Source: Pseudomonadota bacterium
GTDB lineage: Bacteria > Pseudomonadota > Alphaproteobacteria > Caulobacterales > Caulobacteraceae
Direction: 5' to 3'
Assembly (NCBI GenBank): GCA_023451375.1
Contig: JAEXZS010000094.1
Span: 1 to 28,307 of the forward strand
Length of the DNA stretch: 28,307 bases
In this document: one piece after another, positions 19,982-27,231 of the stretch
Layout of the letters: the number at the start of each line of letters is the position of its first letter
Numbering within the stretch: the first letter of the stretch is position 1
Notes under the pieces: generated by a model
Database searches by the model: none
The model's input: the letters and a program-made list of their open reading frames with translations, nothing else
Told to the model about the DNA's origin: nothing
Program-made: the position numbers and the translations under genes

Positions 19982-20009
19982 AAAAAGGCCGCGGACAAAG
20001 TCCGCAGCC
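19982..20009 (-). terminator. rho-independent terminator downstream of rpmJ
   Basis: On the minus strand a 10-bp stem (GGCTGCGGAC with GTCCGCGGCC, one wobble) and a 3-nt loop are followed by TTTTT (20009 down to 19982). It lies about 85 bp after the rpmJ stop and before the gapR promoter region, isolating the two genes. Confidence 0.82.
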
Positions 20010-20041
20010 TGTGGATCGTCAGCCATTCCCTTGTGCGCTGT

Positions 20042-20062
20042 CGCCCTTCGGGCTGCTTGAGC
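20042..20062 (+). repeat. inverted repeat copy, left of rpmJ
   Basis: This 21-nt segment, with the hairpin GCCCTTCGGGC, matches 19 of 21 positions of the reverse complement of 20406-20426. The two copies flank rpmJ and its promoter in opposite orientation. Just beside it lies a second palindrome, CGCGCCCC with GGGGCGCG. Confidence 0.6.
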
Positions 20063-20092
20063 GCGCGCCCCTCATGGGGCGCGGGAAACTGC

Positions 20093-20218
20093 TTAGCCCT
20101 GCTTGGCCTTGAAGCGCGGGTCGGTCTTGTTGATGACGAAGACGACGCCCTTGCGACGCACGACCTTGCAGTCGCGGTGGCGGGTCTTCAGGGACTTGAG
20201 CGAGCTGCGGACCTTCAT
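20093..20218 (-). CDS. rpmJ: 50S ribosomal protein bL36
   Basis: A 41-aa protein: MKVRSSLKSLKTRHRDCKVV then the ribosomal L36 core RRKGVVFVINKTDPRFKAKQG. This is the 41-aa form with only one Cys, i.e. without the C4/C3H zinc site of the classical 38-aa bL36, common in alphaproteobacteria. It is a small protein of the large subunit. It stands alone, with a near-consensus sigma-70 promoter about 70 bp upstream and a hairpin terminator downstream. Confidence 0.95.
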   Translation of the reverse strand: MKVRSSLKSLKTRHRDCKVVRRKGVVFVINKTDPRFKAKQG

Positions 20219-20286
20219 GGTCGGACGTCCTGAGAGAAACCAATAGAAAAGCCGCTGACCCGGTGGGGATCGCGGCGGAGGCGGTG

Positions 20287-20315
20287 CGTATAGATAGGCG
20301 ACTCCCTCGCGTCAA
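20287..20315 (-). promoter_or_regulatory. promoter of rpmJ
   Basis: Read on the minus strand, TTGACG (20315-20310) and TATACG (20292-20287) are separated by 17 nt, a very good housekeeping-sigma promoter. The rpmJ ATG is about 70 nt downstream, leaving a leader of about 60 nt. Confidence 0.7.
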
Positions 20316-20405
20316 GCCGAAAGGAGTCCTATTCCCGCGTTTCCGGCTTGTTTCGCCTTGCCGCCTCCAGCCGGTCCCTCGCGGAGGGGAGGGAGAGCAT
20401 GACGT

Positions 20406-20426
20406 GCCCAAGTAGCCCGAAGGGCG
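20406..20426 (-). repeat. inverted repeat copy, right of rpmJ
   Basis: Reverse-complement partner of 20042-20062 (19 of 21 matches). It lies 7 nt after the 3' end of the tRNA-like gene on the same strand, so its GCCC-TTC-GGGC hairpin could also define the 3' end of that transcript. Confidence 0.6.
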
Positions 20427-20433
20427 AAAGAGT

Positions 20434-20510
20434 TGGAGGCCTGACCTCCGAGTCGAACGGAGGGTTCACGGGGTTGCACGCCCGTCGCGTCGCCACTCCG
20501 CCATCAGGCC
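20434..20510 (-). tRNA. tRNA-Cys-like gene (anticodon GCA), atypical cloverleaf
   Basis: A 77-nt cloverleaf on the minus strand. Acceptor GGCCTGA pairs fully with TCAGGCC, followed by discriminator T73 and an encoded CCA, the ending typical of tRNA-Cys. T8, a 3-bp D stem (GCG/CGC) with A14 and GG in the loop GAGTGGCGA, and a T-loop TTCGACT are present. The anticodon stem ACGGG/CCCGT encloses an 8-nt loop, CGTGCAAC, with T33 directly before GCA. The T stem is 6 bp (CCTCCG/CGGAGG), giving a 13-bp acceptor branch. A normal tRNA-Cys has 74 nt, a 7-nt loop and a 5-bp T stem. Every stem is fully paired, so it does not look decayed, but it may be a variant or non-translating tRNA-like RNA rather than the main tRNA-Cys. 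Confidence 0.68.
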
Positions 20511-20693
20511 GTCAGAGGGATCTGGTGCGCTATTACGCCGCAGCGCATCAAGGCGTCGACAAAAATCAGGGTTAACGACGCGCAATCGTGAGGCCGACAG
20601 CGACGCTTTCGCCTGTCGGGCGTTCCAACGAGCGCCGCAGCCTTCGCGCGGATGTCATTTCCCCTGTCCGGCGAGCTGGTCTAGTTGATTCCC

Positions 20694-21980
20694 ATGCGCT
20701 TTTCCTCCCGCCTGCTCCTGATCGGCTGCGTCTCGGCCTGCGCGCCGATGCTGCCCGAGCCGCCCCTGCCCTCACTGCCGGCTCCGCAGCCCGCGCCGCC
20801 GGGTCCGGTCCAGACGCCGACGCCCGCCCCGACCCCGGCCCCTCCGCCGCTGGCCGCCTATGACCAGCAGGGGTTCGAGGGCTGGAAGCAGAGCTTCCTG
20901 GCGCGGGCCAGCGCCGCGCGGCGCGACGCCTACGCCCAGCAGATGGAAGGCCTGACGCCCGATCCCAGCGTGGTGCGGCTGGACCGCAACCAGCCGGAGT
21001 TCTCGCGCCCCGCCGGCGCCTATGTGCAGGCGGCCGCGACGCCGGTGCGCATCGCCCAGGCCAAGCAGCGCATCGACCGGGTGCCGTGGCCGGTGGTCCA
21101 GCGCTTCGGCGTGCCCAGCGAGATCCTGGTCGCCATCTGGGCGCAGGAGAGCGCCTTCGGCCAGGTGCAGGGCGACTATGATGTGATCCGGTCGCTGGCG
21201 ACCCTGGCCTATGACGGGCGCCGGCGCGAATGGGCCGAGGGACAGCTGAAGCACGCGCTGGACATCGTCGTCGACGGCAAGCGCGAGCGCGCGGGGCTGA
21301 AGGGCAGCTGGGCCGGAGCCATGGGCCAGACCCAGTTCATGCCGGACAACTATCTGCGCCTGGGCGTGGACCAGAACGGCGACGGCAAGGTCGACATCTG
21401 GGGCGACGACGCCGACGCCCTGGCCTCGGCCGCCAATCTGCTGGCCCAGGCGGGCTGGAAGCGCGGCCAGGCCTGGGGATACGAGGTGATCCTGCCCGCC
21501 GGCTTCGACTACGCCGAGGCTGAAGGGCCGAAGCATCCGTGGAGCTATTGGGTGGCCAAGGGCGTCCGACTGGCCCAGGGCGGCACGCCGACGGGCGCCG
21601 AGGCGCAGGAGGAAGCCACGATCCTGCTGCCTCAGGGCGCCAACGGGCCGGCGTTCCTGGCCCTGCCGAACCACTATGTCATTCGCCGGTACAACAACTC
21701 GGTCTCCTATGCGCTGGCGATCGGCCTTATCGCCGACGGGGTGATGGGCAAGCCGGCCCCGACCAAGGCCTGGCCCAGCGACGCGCCCCTGTCGCGCGAA
21801 CAGCGCATCGGCGCTCAGAGCGCCCTGACCCGGCTGGGCTACGACACCAAGGGCGTCGACGGCGTCATCGGCGCCAACACCCGCGCGGCCCTGAGGCGCT
21901 GGCAGGTGGCGAACGGACGGGTGGCGGACGGTTACCTGACCGCGGATCTGGCGGACGAACTGATCCGGAAAACGGAGTAG
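20694..21980 (+). CDS. lytic murein transglycosylase (MltB/SLT_3 type) with PG-binding domain
   Basis: A 428-aa lipoprotein that cleaves peptidoglycan glycan strands to 1,6-anhydro products. The N-terminus is a lipoprotein signal (LLLIGC, lipid Cys about residue 12; VSAC at 16 is a second candidate), followed by a Pro-rich linker to about residue 55. The catalytic domain has Glu152 in AIWAQESAFGQ, then SWAGAMGQTQFMPDNYL and a DQNGDGKVDIWGDDADALAS loop typical of the family. The C-terminal 65 aa are a PG_binding_1 domain (LTRLGYDTKGVDGVIGANTRAALRRWQ). An in-frame TTG three codons upstream is less likely than the ATG at 20694. The Shine-Dalgarno sequence is poor. It is monocistronic by position. 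Confidence 0.92.
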   Translation: MRFSSRLLLIGCVSACAPMLPEPPLPSLPAPQPAPPGPVQTPTPAPTPAPPPLAAYDQQGFEGWKQSFLARASAARRDAYAQQMEGLTPDPSVVRLDRNQPEFSRPAGAYVQAAATPVRIAQAKQRIDRVPWPVVQRFGVPSEILVAIWAQESAFGQVQGDYDVIRSLATLAYDGRRREWAEGQLKHALDIVVDGKRERAGLKGSWAGAMGQTQFMPDNYLRLGVDQNGDGKVDIWGDDADALASAANLLAQAGWKRGQAWGYEVILPAGFDYAEAEGPKHPWSYWVAKGVRLAQGGTPTGAEAQEEATILLPQGANGPAFLALPNHYVIRRYNNSVSYALAIGLIADGVMGKPAPTKAWPSDAPLSREQRIGAQSALTRLGYDTKGVDGVIGANTRAALRRWQVANGRVADGYLTADLADELIRKTE

Positions 21981-22103
21981 GCGCGCGGACGCGCTCCGCC
22001 CCCCGGCTCCCCTTGCGCCTCACGCCTGCTTCCCGCCGACGGGTGAGAGCGCCGGTGCGTCGCGCCCGCCTTTGCGCTACGCCGGTGTGGGGGAGGATTC
22101 GTC

Positions 22104-23642
22104 ATGCTGTCACAGGTCTTCGGGGATCGGCGTCACGCCTGGGCCTTCTGGCTTGGGTGCCTGCTGGTCACGATCGGCGTGGTGCTGCACCTGCCGATGT
22201 ACTGGATGGGCCACGGCATGGGCTTCCATCTGGCCGGCATGGCCATGGACGCCGGCATGTGGTGGGGCATGGCGCTGATCCTGCTGGGCGTCGCCCTGGC
22301 CGCCTTCGGACTGCTGCCTCACGTCCAGGAGGAGGCCGATCTCGGCGGCGTCATCGCCCCGCCCGAGGATGCGCCCCTGACCCGCGCCCACTGGCTGATG
22401 TGCGCCCTGCTGGCGGTCGCCCTGATCGTCGACATCATGAAGCCGGCCAGCCTGGGCTTCGTCCTGCCGGGCATGAAGGCCGAATACGGCGTCTCCGGCG
22501 CCGTGGCCGCCATCCTGCCGTTCGCCGCCCTGCTGGGCACGGCGGTGGGCTCCTTCGTGTGGGGCTGGCTGGCCGATGTCTACGGTCGGCGCGCCTCGAT
22601 CCTGCTGTCGTCGGTGATGTTCGTCGGCACCTCGATCTGCGGGGCCATGCCGGACTTCTGGTGGAACGTCGGCATGTGCTTCCTGATGGGCGCGGCGGCG
22701 GGCGGCATGCTGCCGGTCGCCTACGCCCTGTTGGCCGAGATCATGCCCACCCGCCATCGCGGCTGGAGCCTGGTGCTGGTCGGGGGGATCGGCGCCGTCG
22801 GCGGCTATTTCGCGGCCAGCGCACTGTCGGCCTGGCTCCAGCCCTACTGGAGCTGGCGCATCATGTGGTTCCTGAACCTGCCGACCGGCCTGTTGCTGAT
22901 CGCGCTCAGCCCCCTGCTGCCCGAGTCCGCGCGCTTCCTGATGCACACCGGCCGCATGGCCGAGGCGCGGACCATGCTGGCGCGCTTCGGCGCCGTGATC
23001 CGTCCCGAGGCCGAGACGCCAGAGCCCAGCCATTCGCATCTGCCGCCGGTGGATCGCCGCTACCTGGGCGTCACCGCCGCCCTGACCCTGGCGGCCCTTT
23101 CCTGGGGTTTAGTCAACTTCGGCGTGCTGCTGTGGCTGCCCAGCGCCCTGGTGGCCGAGGGCGCCAGCGTCGAGGCCGCCTCCGGCCTGATCGCCAAGTC
23201 GACCCTGATCGCCGCGCCGACGGTGCTGGTCTCGGTCTGGCTCTACAGCGCCTGGAGCACGCGCGGCGCCCTGGCGCTGATGCTGGGCCTGACGGCGGTG
23301 GGGCTGGGCGGCCTGCTGCTGCGTAGCCTGGGCGTCGCCGCCCTGTCTGACCCCGTCATCTCGCTGGCCCTGCTGATCGTCGGGTCCAGCGGCGTGATCT
23401 CGATCCTCCTGCCCTATACGGCCGAGAACTTCCCCCTGCGGATCCGTGGCCGGGCCACCGGCTGGATCGCCGGGTGCAGCAAGATCGGCGGCCTGCTGGC
23501 GCAGGGGTTCAGCGTGCTCGCCGCCGCGCCGCCGCTGGGCGTCGCCGCCGCCCTGGTCGGCGTCCTGACGATGGCGTCGCTAGGGCTGGTCGCCGTGCTG
23601 GGTCGCGAGACGCGCGGCCGGGACCTGCGCGATCTCGAATAG
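22104..23642 (+). CDS. MFS transporter with N-terminal two-helix extension
   Basis: A 512-aa inner-membrane protein. Residues about 95-505 form a normal 12-helix major facilitator: the loop 2-3 signature appears as GWLADVYGRRASIL, and the central loop holds LPESARFLMHTGRMAEARTML, as in the sugar/organic-acid (SHS/AAHS-like) branch. In front lies an extra region with two helices (about 12-35 and 50-72) joined by a Met- and His-rich stretch, and an acidic cytoplasmic linker (HVQEEADLGGVIAPPEDAP). GGAGGA precedes the ATG. The substrate cannot be inferred. No partner gene is adjacent. Confidence 0.87.
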   Translation: MLSQVFGDRRHAWAFWLGCLLVTIGVVLHLPMYWMGHGMGFHLAGMAMDAGMWWGMALILLGVALAAFGLLPHVQEEADLGGVIAPPEDAPLTRAHWLMCALLAVALIVDIMKPASLGFVLPGMKAEYGVSGAVAAILPFAALLGTAVGSFVWGWLADVYGRRASILLSSVMFVGTSICGAMPDFWWNVGMCFLMGAAAGGMLPVAYALLAEIMPTRHRGWSLVLVGGIGAVGGYFAASALSAWLQPYWSWRIMWFLNLPTGLLLIALSPLLPESARFLMHTGRMAEARTMLARFGAVIRPEAETPEPSHSHLPPVDRRYLGVTAALTLAALSWGLVNFGVLLWLPSALVAEGASVEAASGLIAKSTLIAAPTVLVSVWLYSAWSTRGALALMLGLTAVGLGGLLLRSLGVAALSDPVISLALLIVGSSGVISILLPYTAENFPLRIRGRATGWIAGCSKIGGLLAQGFSVLAAAPPLGVAAALVGVLTMASLGLVAVLGRETRGRDLRDLE

Positions 23643-24255
23643 CGGCGCCGCGAATCTGTGGAGAACGCAAACCGCTGATCCGCAAACGCCAATTCCATCT
23701 GTCCACGGATATGCACAGGGTTACCCACCGATCCCGGGCCGATGCTGCACAGCGGGACGCTCTGGGGCGCTTGCCTCATACCGGGTTTCGCGAGAACGTC
23801 AACGGGCCGAGGGACACGGCGGCGCGGAAATCCAGGGAGACCTGGAACTCAAGCGAACCGACCCGGCTCTCCGACCCGACGTTTCGGGCGGTCTTCGGAC
23901 CGTAACGGGCGACAGGCGGGATCCAGGCTCCAGTTTCTTCGACGGTTCGCCGTCGGACGCACGGGGGAACCGGATCGGGATCGATGGACGGCGTGGACCT
24001 AAGGTGCACGGAACGCCGGAGACCAGGAGCGCGACAGGATACAGCCGACCGCCCTTCTAGGTTCGCCTGGAACGGCGCTGACGCCAAGGCCCTGACCCGA
24101 AAGGCCAAGTCCCAACCCGGACTTGGCGAGGGGACGAAGAGCACGGGTTCGCCCGGACGCTTCGTCCCCTCGCTCAATTCCGGCCGGACGTCACGGGATC
24201 ACGCTGGACAACCGCCGTTCCGTCGCTCACCCATGGCGAGCCGACGGAGACAGCC
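23643..24255. other. 613-bp non-coding stretch with palindromes
   Basis: No convincing gene lies here. The ORFs of 86-133 codons on both strands have no domain, no good ribosome-binding site, and overlap each other. The main structure is the hairpin pair at 24105-24172. The rest shows no promoter, RNA gene or mobile-element end that I can defend; the composition is somewhat less codon-structured than the flanks. Confidence 0.6.
24105..24172. repeat. double palindrome with UUCG-capped hairpin
   Basis: The first hairpin is CCAAGTCC (24105-24112) with GGACTTGG (24119-24126). Directly after it, CGAGGGGACGAAG (24127-24139) pairs perfectly with CTTCGTCCCCTCG (24160-24172); the 20-nt interior contains CGGG-TTCG-CCCG, so the second hairpin would be a 13-bp stem, a 4x4 internal loop and a 4-bp stem with a UUCG tetraloop. 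It resembles a REP/MITE-like dispersed palindrome. Confidence 0.65.
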
Positions 24256-25398
24256 ATGCGTGCACGCCCCTTTCTCACCGCCGCCCTGTTGAGCCTGGCG
24301 TCGACGGGAACAGCCTGGGCGGACAATGGCGAGAGCCCGGTCATCCATCCCTCTCCACCCCCGGTGGTCGACCGCCCCGAACAGTCGATCCTCGGCTCGC
24401 CCGACGCCCAGGTCACATGCGGCGGCGCGCCCGTCACCCCTATCTGGCGGGAGGATCCGGGCCCCATCTCGCTGTGGCGGGCCCCCGAGGCCGGATCGGA
24501 GATGATCCTGGCCTTCGCTATCGGCGGCGACGGCCGCACGCACGACATCCGCGTGACCCAGCCGTTCTTGGGAGCGGACGACGACGCCGTCCAGGCCGGC
24601 CTGGCCGCCTGGCGCTTCCCCGCCCAAGCCGCGAAGGATTGCCGCCTGACGGTCCGCTGGCGCACGACGCGGCTCGATCAGGCCGAGACCTCGGACCTGC
24701 TGCTCTATTTCGCCGTCACCCGCACCACCGGTCCGCTGCGCGACGCCGTCGCCCGAAAACTGGGCGGCCCCGGCGCCGACTGCGACCGGCGCAGCCGTCC
24801 GCCTCGCCTGGTGGCCTTCCCCGACTTCAAGGTCGGGCGACGCCCGCCGCCGGGCGGCCGGACCTGGACGGTGGTGCGCTGGAACGTCGATGCGGAAGGG
24901 CGCGCGACCGACGTCGAAACCCTGGGCTCTTCCGGCGACGCCGACCTGGACGCGGAGAGCCGCCGCGCGGTCGGTGAAACCCTGCTGCGCCCGGGACCGC
25001 CCCTGACCGGCTGCGTCTACAACTTCTACCGCGTCGGCGAGACCCTTCCGGCCCCGCCCGTGACGCCGGAGCCGGAACGCGACGATCCGCTTCAGAAATG
25101 CCCCGACGAGATCGGCGCCCGCTTCACCGCGCGCCCCGATCCGGGCTTCCCCGAAGCTTTCCGCCAGAGGGCCGTCGAGGGATGGGCCCTGGTGCGATTC
25201 GACATCGCCACCTGGGGCGAGATCGGCAATGTGGCGGTGGTCGAGGCCCAGCCCGCCGCCGCCTTCGGCGAGGAGGCGCGCCGCCTTGTCCAGTCCAGCC
25301 GCGCCGCGCCCGGGTTGGACGCCGGGGTGCGCTGCGTCGTGCCCGTCCACTACCGGATGCCGACCGAAGCGGGGCGGGAGGGCGGGGTCGAGGACTGA
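24256..25398 (+). CDS. secreted protein with three TonB_C-like repeats
   Basis: A 380-aa protein with a Sec signal peptide (MRARPFLTAALLSLASTGTAWA, cleavage near residue 22). After a Pro-rich stretch come three units of about 85-90 aa, at about residues 55-140, 175-257 and 280-372. Each is opened and closed by a Cys (VTCGG/KDCRL, ADCDRR/TGCVYN, QKCPDE/VRCVV), which suggests one disulfide per unit. The last unit reads like a TonB C-terminal domain (PGFPEAFRQRAVEGWALVRFDI..WGEIGNVAVVEAQP); the second has the matching WNVDAEGRATDVETLGSSG. It lacks the TonB N-terminal anchor, so it is not a normal energy transducer. GGAGA is found before the ATG. The ABC operon begins 42 nt later. Confidence 0.75.
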   Translation: MRARPFLTAALLSLASTGTAWADNGESPVIHPSPPPVVDRPEQSILGSPDAQVTCGGAPVTPIWREDPGPISLWRAPEAGSEMILAFAIGGDGRTHDIRVTQPFLGADDDAVQAGLAAWRFPAQAAKDCRLTVRWRTTRLDQAETSDLLLYFAVTRTTGPLRDAVARKLGGPGADCDRRSRPPRLVAFPDFKVGRRPPPGGRTWTVVRWNVDAEGRATDVETLGSSGDADLDAESRRAVGETLLRPGPPLTGCVYNFYRVGETLPAPPVTPEPERDDPLQKCPDEIGARFTARPDPGFPEAFRQRAVEGWALVRFDIATWGEIGNVAVVEAQPAAAFGEEARRLVQSSRAAPGLDAGVRCVVPVHYRMPTEAGREGGVED

Positions 25399-25440
25399 GC
25401 CCGCCTTCCCAACGCCGTCATCCACCCCTAAAGCAGGACC

Positions 25441-26478
25441 ATGATCCAGCGTGGGAATCGCCTGCTGACGCGTCGTCGGGCCCTGGTCGCCGGCGGCGCC
25501 GCCCTGCTGGGCGCGACGGGCCTTCACGCCTGCGGCCGGTCCGAGGCGCCGGTGGACGAACAGGGGCGCGTGCGGCTGCGCTTCGCCACCGACTGGCGGG
25601 CCCAGGCCGAGCACGGCGGCTTCTACCAGGCGCTGGCGTCGGGGGCCTATGAGAAGCGCGGGCTGAACGTCCAGATCGTCCAGGGCGGACCGGGCGTGAA
25701 CGTGCCCCAGCTGCTGGCCGCCGGGGCGGTCGAGCTGGGCATGGGGTCCAACAGCTTCATCCCGATGAACCTGGTCGCGGCCGGGGCGCCGGTGAAGGCG
25801 GTGGCCGCCTTCTTCCAGAAGGACCCGCAGGTCCTGATCGCCCATCCTGATCCCGAGCTTGAAGGCATCGCCGACCTGGCGGGACGGCCCTTCCTGCTGG
25901 CCGACGCCTCGATCAACGCCTTCTGGGTGTGGCTGAAGGCCAAGTACGGCTTCACCGACGACCAGGTGCGGAAGTACACCTTCAGCCTGGCGCCCTTCCT
26001 GGCCGACGAGCGGGCGGTTCAGCAGGGCTATCTGACCAGCGAGCCCTACACCATCGAGCAGGAGGCCGGCTTCGAGCCGAAGGTCTTCCTGCTGGCCGAC
26101 GAGGGTTATCCCTCCTACGCCACCATGGTGCTGGCGCCGAACGCCTTCGCCCGCGACAACGCCACGGCCCTGCGCAACTTCATCGCCGCCTCGGCCGAGG
26201 GCTGGCGCGACTATATCCGGGGCGACGCCTCCGCCGCCGACGCCCTGATCCGCAGGGACAATCCGGAGATGACCCAGGATATCCTGGACCAGGCCCGCGA
26301 GAAGCTGCGCGACAACGCCATCGTCGACGGCGGCGACGCGGCCCTGTTCGGCCTGGGCGCCATGACCGAGGAGCGCTGGCGCGACTTCTTCGAGGTCACC
26401 AGCCAGGCGGGCGTCTACGACCCCGGCCTGAACTGGCGCGAGGCCTTCACCGACAACTATCTGCCGGGCCGTGGCTGA
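25441..26478 (+). CDS. ABC transporter substrate-binding protein (NMT1/THI5-like)
   Basis: A 345-aa exported protein. The N-terminus has a Tat/Sec-like signal (RRRALVAGGAALLGATGLHAC) with a possible lipobox LHAC. The mature part is an NMT1/THI5-like periplasmic binding fold: RLRFATDWRAQAEHGGFYQALASGAYEKRGL, IVQGGPGVNVPQLLAAGAVELGMGSN, DLAGRPFLLAD, and EPYTIEQEAGFEPKVFLLADEG. This family binds pyrimidine thiamin precursors (ThiY), alkanesulfonates, nitrate or related solutes. The GGPGVN and SxxF features lean to the thiamin-precursor group, but no thi gene or TPP riboswitch is visible here. Its stop overlaps the GTG start of the ATPase gene by 8 nt, and the permease follows, so it is the first gene of an import operon. 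Confidence 0.87.
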   Translation: MIQRGNRLLTRRRALVAGGAALLGATGLHACGRSEAPVDEQGRVRLRFATDWRAQAEHGGFYQALASGAYEKRGLNVQIVQGGPGVNVPQLLAAGAVELGMGSNSFIPMNLVAAGAPVKAVAAFFQKDPQVLIAHPDPELEGIADLAGRPFLLADASINAFWVWLKAKYGFTDDQVRKYTFSLAPFLADERAVQQGYLTSEPYTIEQEAGFEPKVFLLADEGYPSYATMVLAPNAFARDNATALRNFIAASAEGWRDYIRGDASAADALIRRDNPEMTQDILDQAREKLRDNAIVDGGDAALFGLGAMTEERWRDFFEVTSQAGVYDPGLNWREAFTDNYLPGRG

Positions 26479-27231
26479 CGCGCAGGCCGCAGCTTTGCGG
26501 GACGTGGCCGTCCGCTATCCCGGCCGTCCCCCGCTTGGCCCGTTGGACCTGACCGTCGCGGCTGGAGAGATCGTCGCCCTGGTCGGCGCGTCGGGCGCGG
26601 GCAAGTCGACGACGCTGCGGCTGCTGGCGGGACTGGAAGCGCCGAGCAGCGGCGTGGTGGCGCGCGCCGCCGGTCCCGGCCGAACCGGCTTCGTCTTCCA
26701 GAGCGCCACCCTCATGCCCTGGGCCGACGCCCGCGCCAACGTCGCCCTGCCGCTGGAACTGGCGGGTGTTCCCAAGGCCGAGGCCGTCGCCCGCGCCGCC
26801 GAGGCCCTGGCCGCCGTGGGCCTGGACGATCGGGTGACGGCGCGACCGCGCGAACTGTCGGCGGCATGGCCATGCGCGTGTCCCTGGCCCGCGCGCTGGT
26901 CACGCGACCCGACCTGTTGCTGCTGGACGAGCCGTTCGCGGCCCTGGACAGCGTCACCCGCCGCCGTCTGATCGAGGACCTGCACGCCCTGTGGGCCTCG
27001 GCCCAGCCGCGCCCGGCCGTGGTCTTCGTCACCCATGATGTGGAAGAGGCGGTCTATCTGGCCGAGCGGGTCGTGGTGCTGGACGCCGCCAGTCGGACTG
27101 TCGCGGACCTGCCTACGCCAGGCGTCCCGCCGCGCCCCCACCTCTGGCGCGCCGATCCAGCCTACCGCCAAGCGGTCGAGGCGGTCGCCGACGCCCTGGC
27201 CCGCAGCATGGCGCGTGAGGTCGCCGCATGA
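26471..27231 (+). pseudogene. ABC transporter ATPase, frameshifted in the signature motif
   Basis: Two frames together give a complete SsuB/TauB/ThiZ-type ATPase of about 253 aa. The first frame (GTG at 26471) holds Walker A GASGAGKST and the Q-loop FVFQSATLMPW and runs to RPRELS; the second holds MAMRVSLARAL, Walker B LLLLDEPFAALD and the H-loop VTHDVEEAVYLAE, ending at 27231. The break is at 26858-26866, where TCGGCGGCATG would need one more G to encode the signature SGGM. A one-base deletion thus removes the ABC signature. It may be a real mutation or a sequence error in a G run; the rest of the second half is undamaged, which favours an error or a very recent loss. The ATPase stop overlaps the permease ATG (ATGA). 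Confidence 0.85.

Noticed and set aside
23657..23735. DnaA-box-like words (TGTGGAGAA and TTACCCACC)
   Set aside because: Each has one or two mismatches, they are few, there is no AT-rich region and no dnaA or replication gene next to them.
23742..24292. Overlapping small ORFs on both strands before the TonB_C-like gene
   Set aside because: No ribosome sites, mutual overlap, and they cross the palindromes; more likely a repeat-rich non-coding stretch.
26866..27231. Separate short gene starting at ATG 26866
   Set aside because: It contains only the second half of an ABC ATPase; joining with the upstream frame by one base explains it better.
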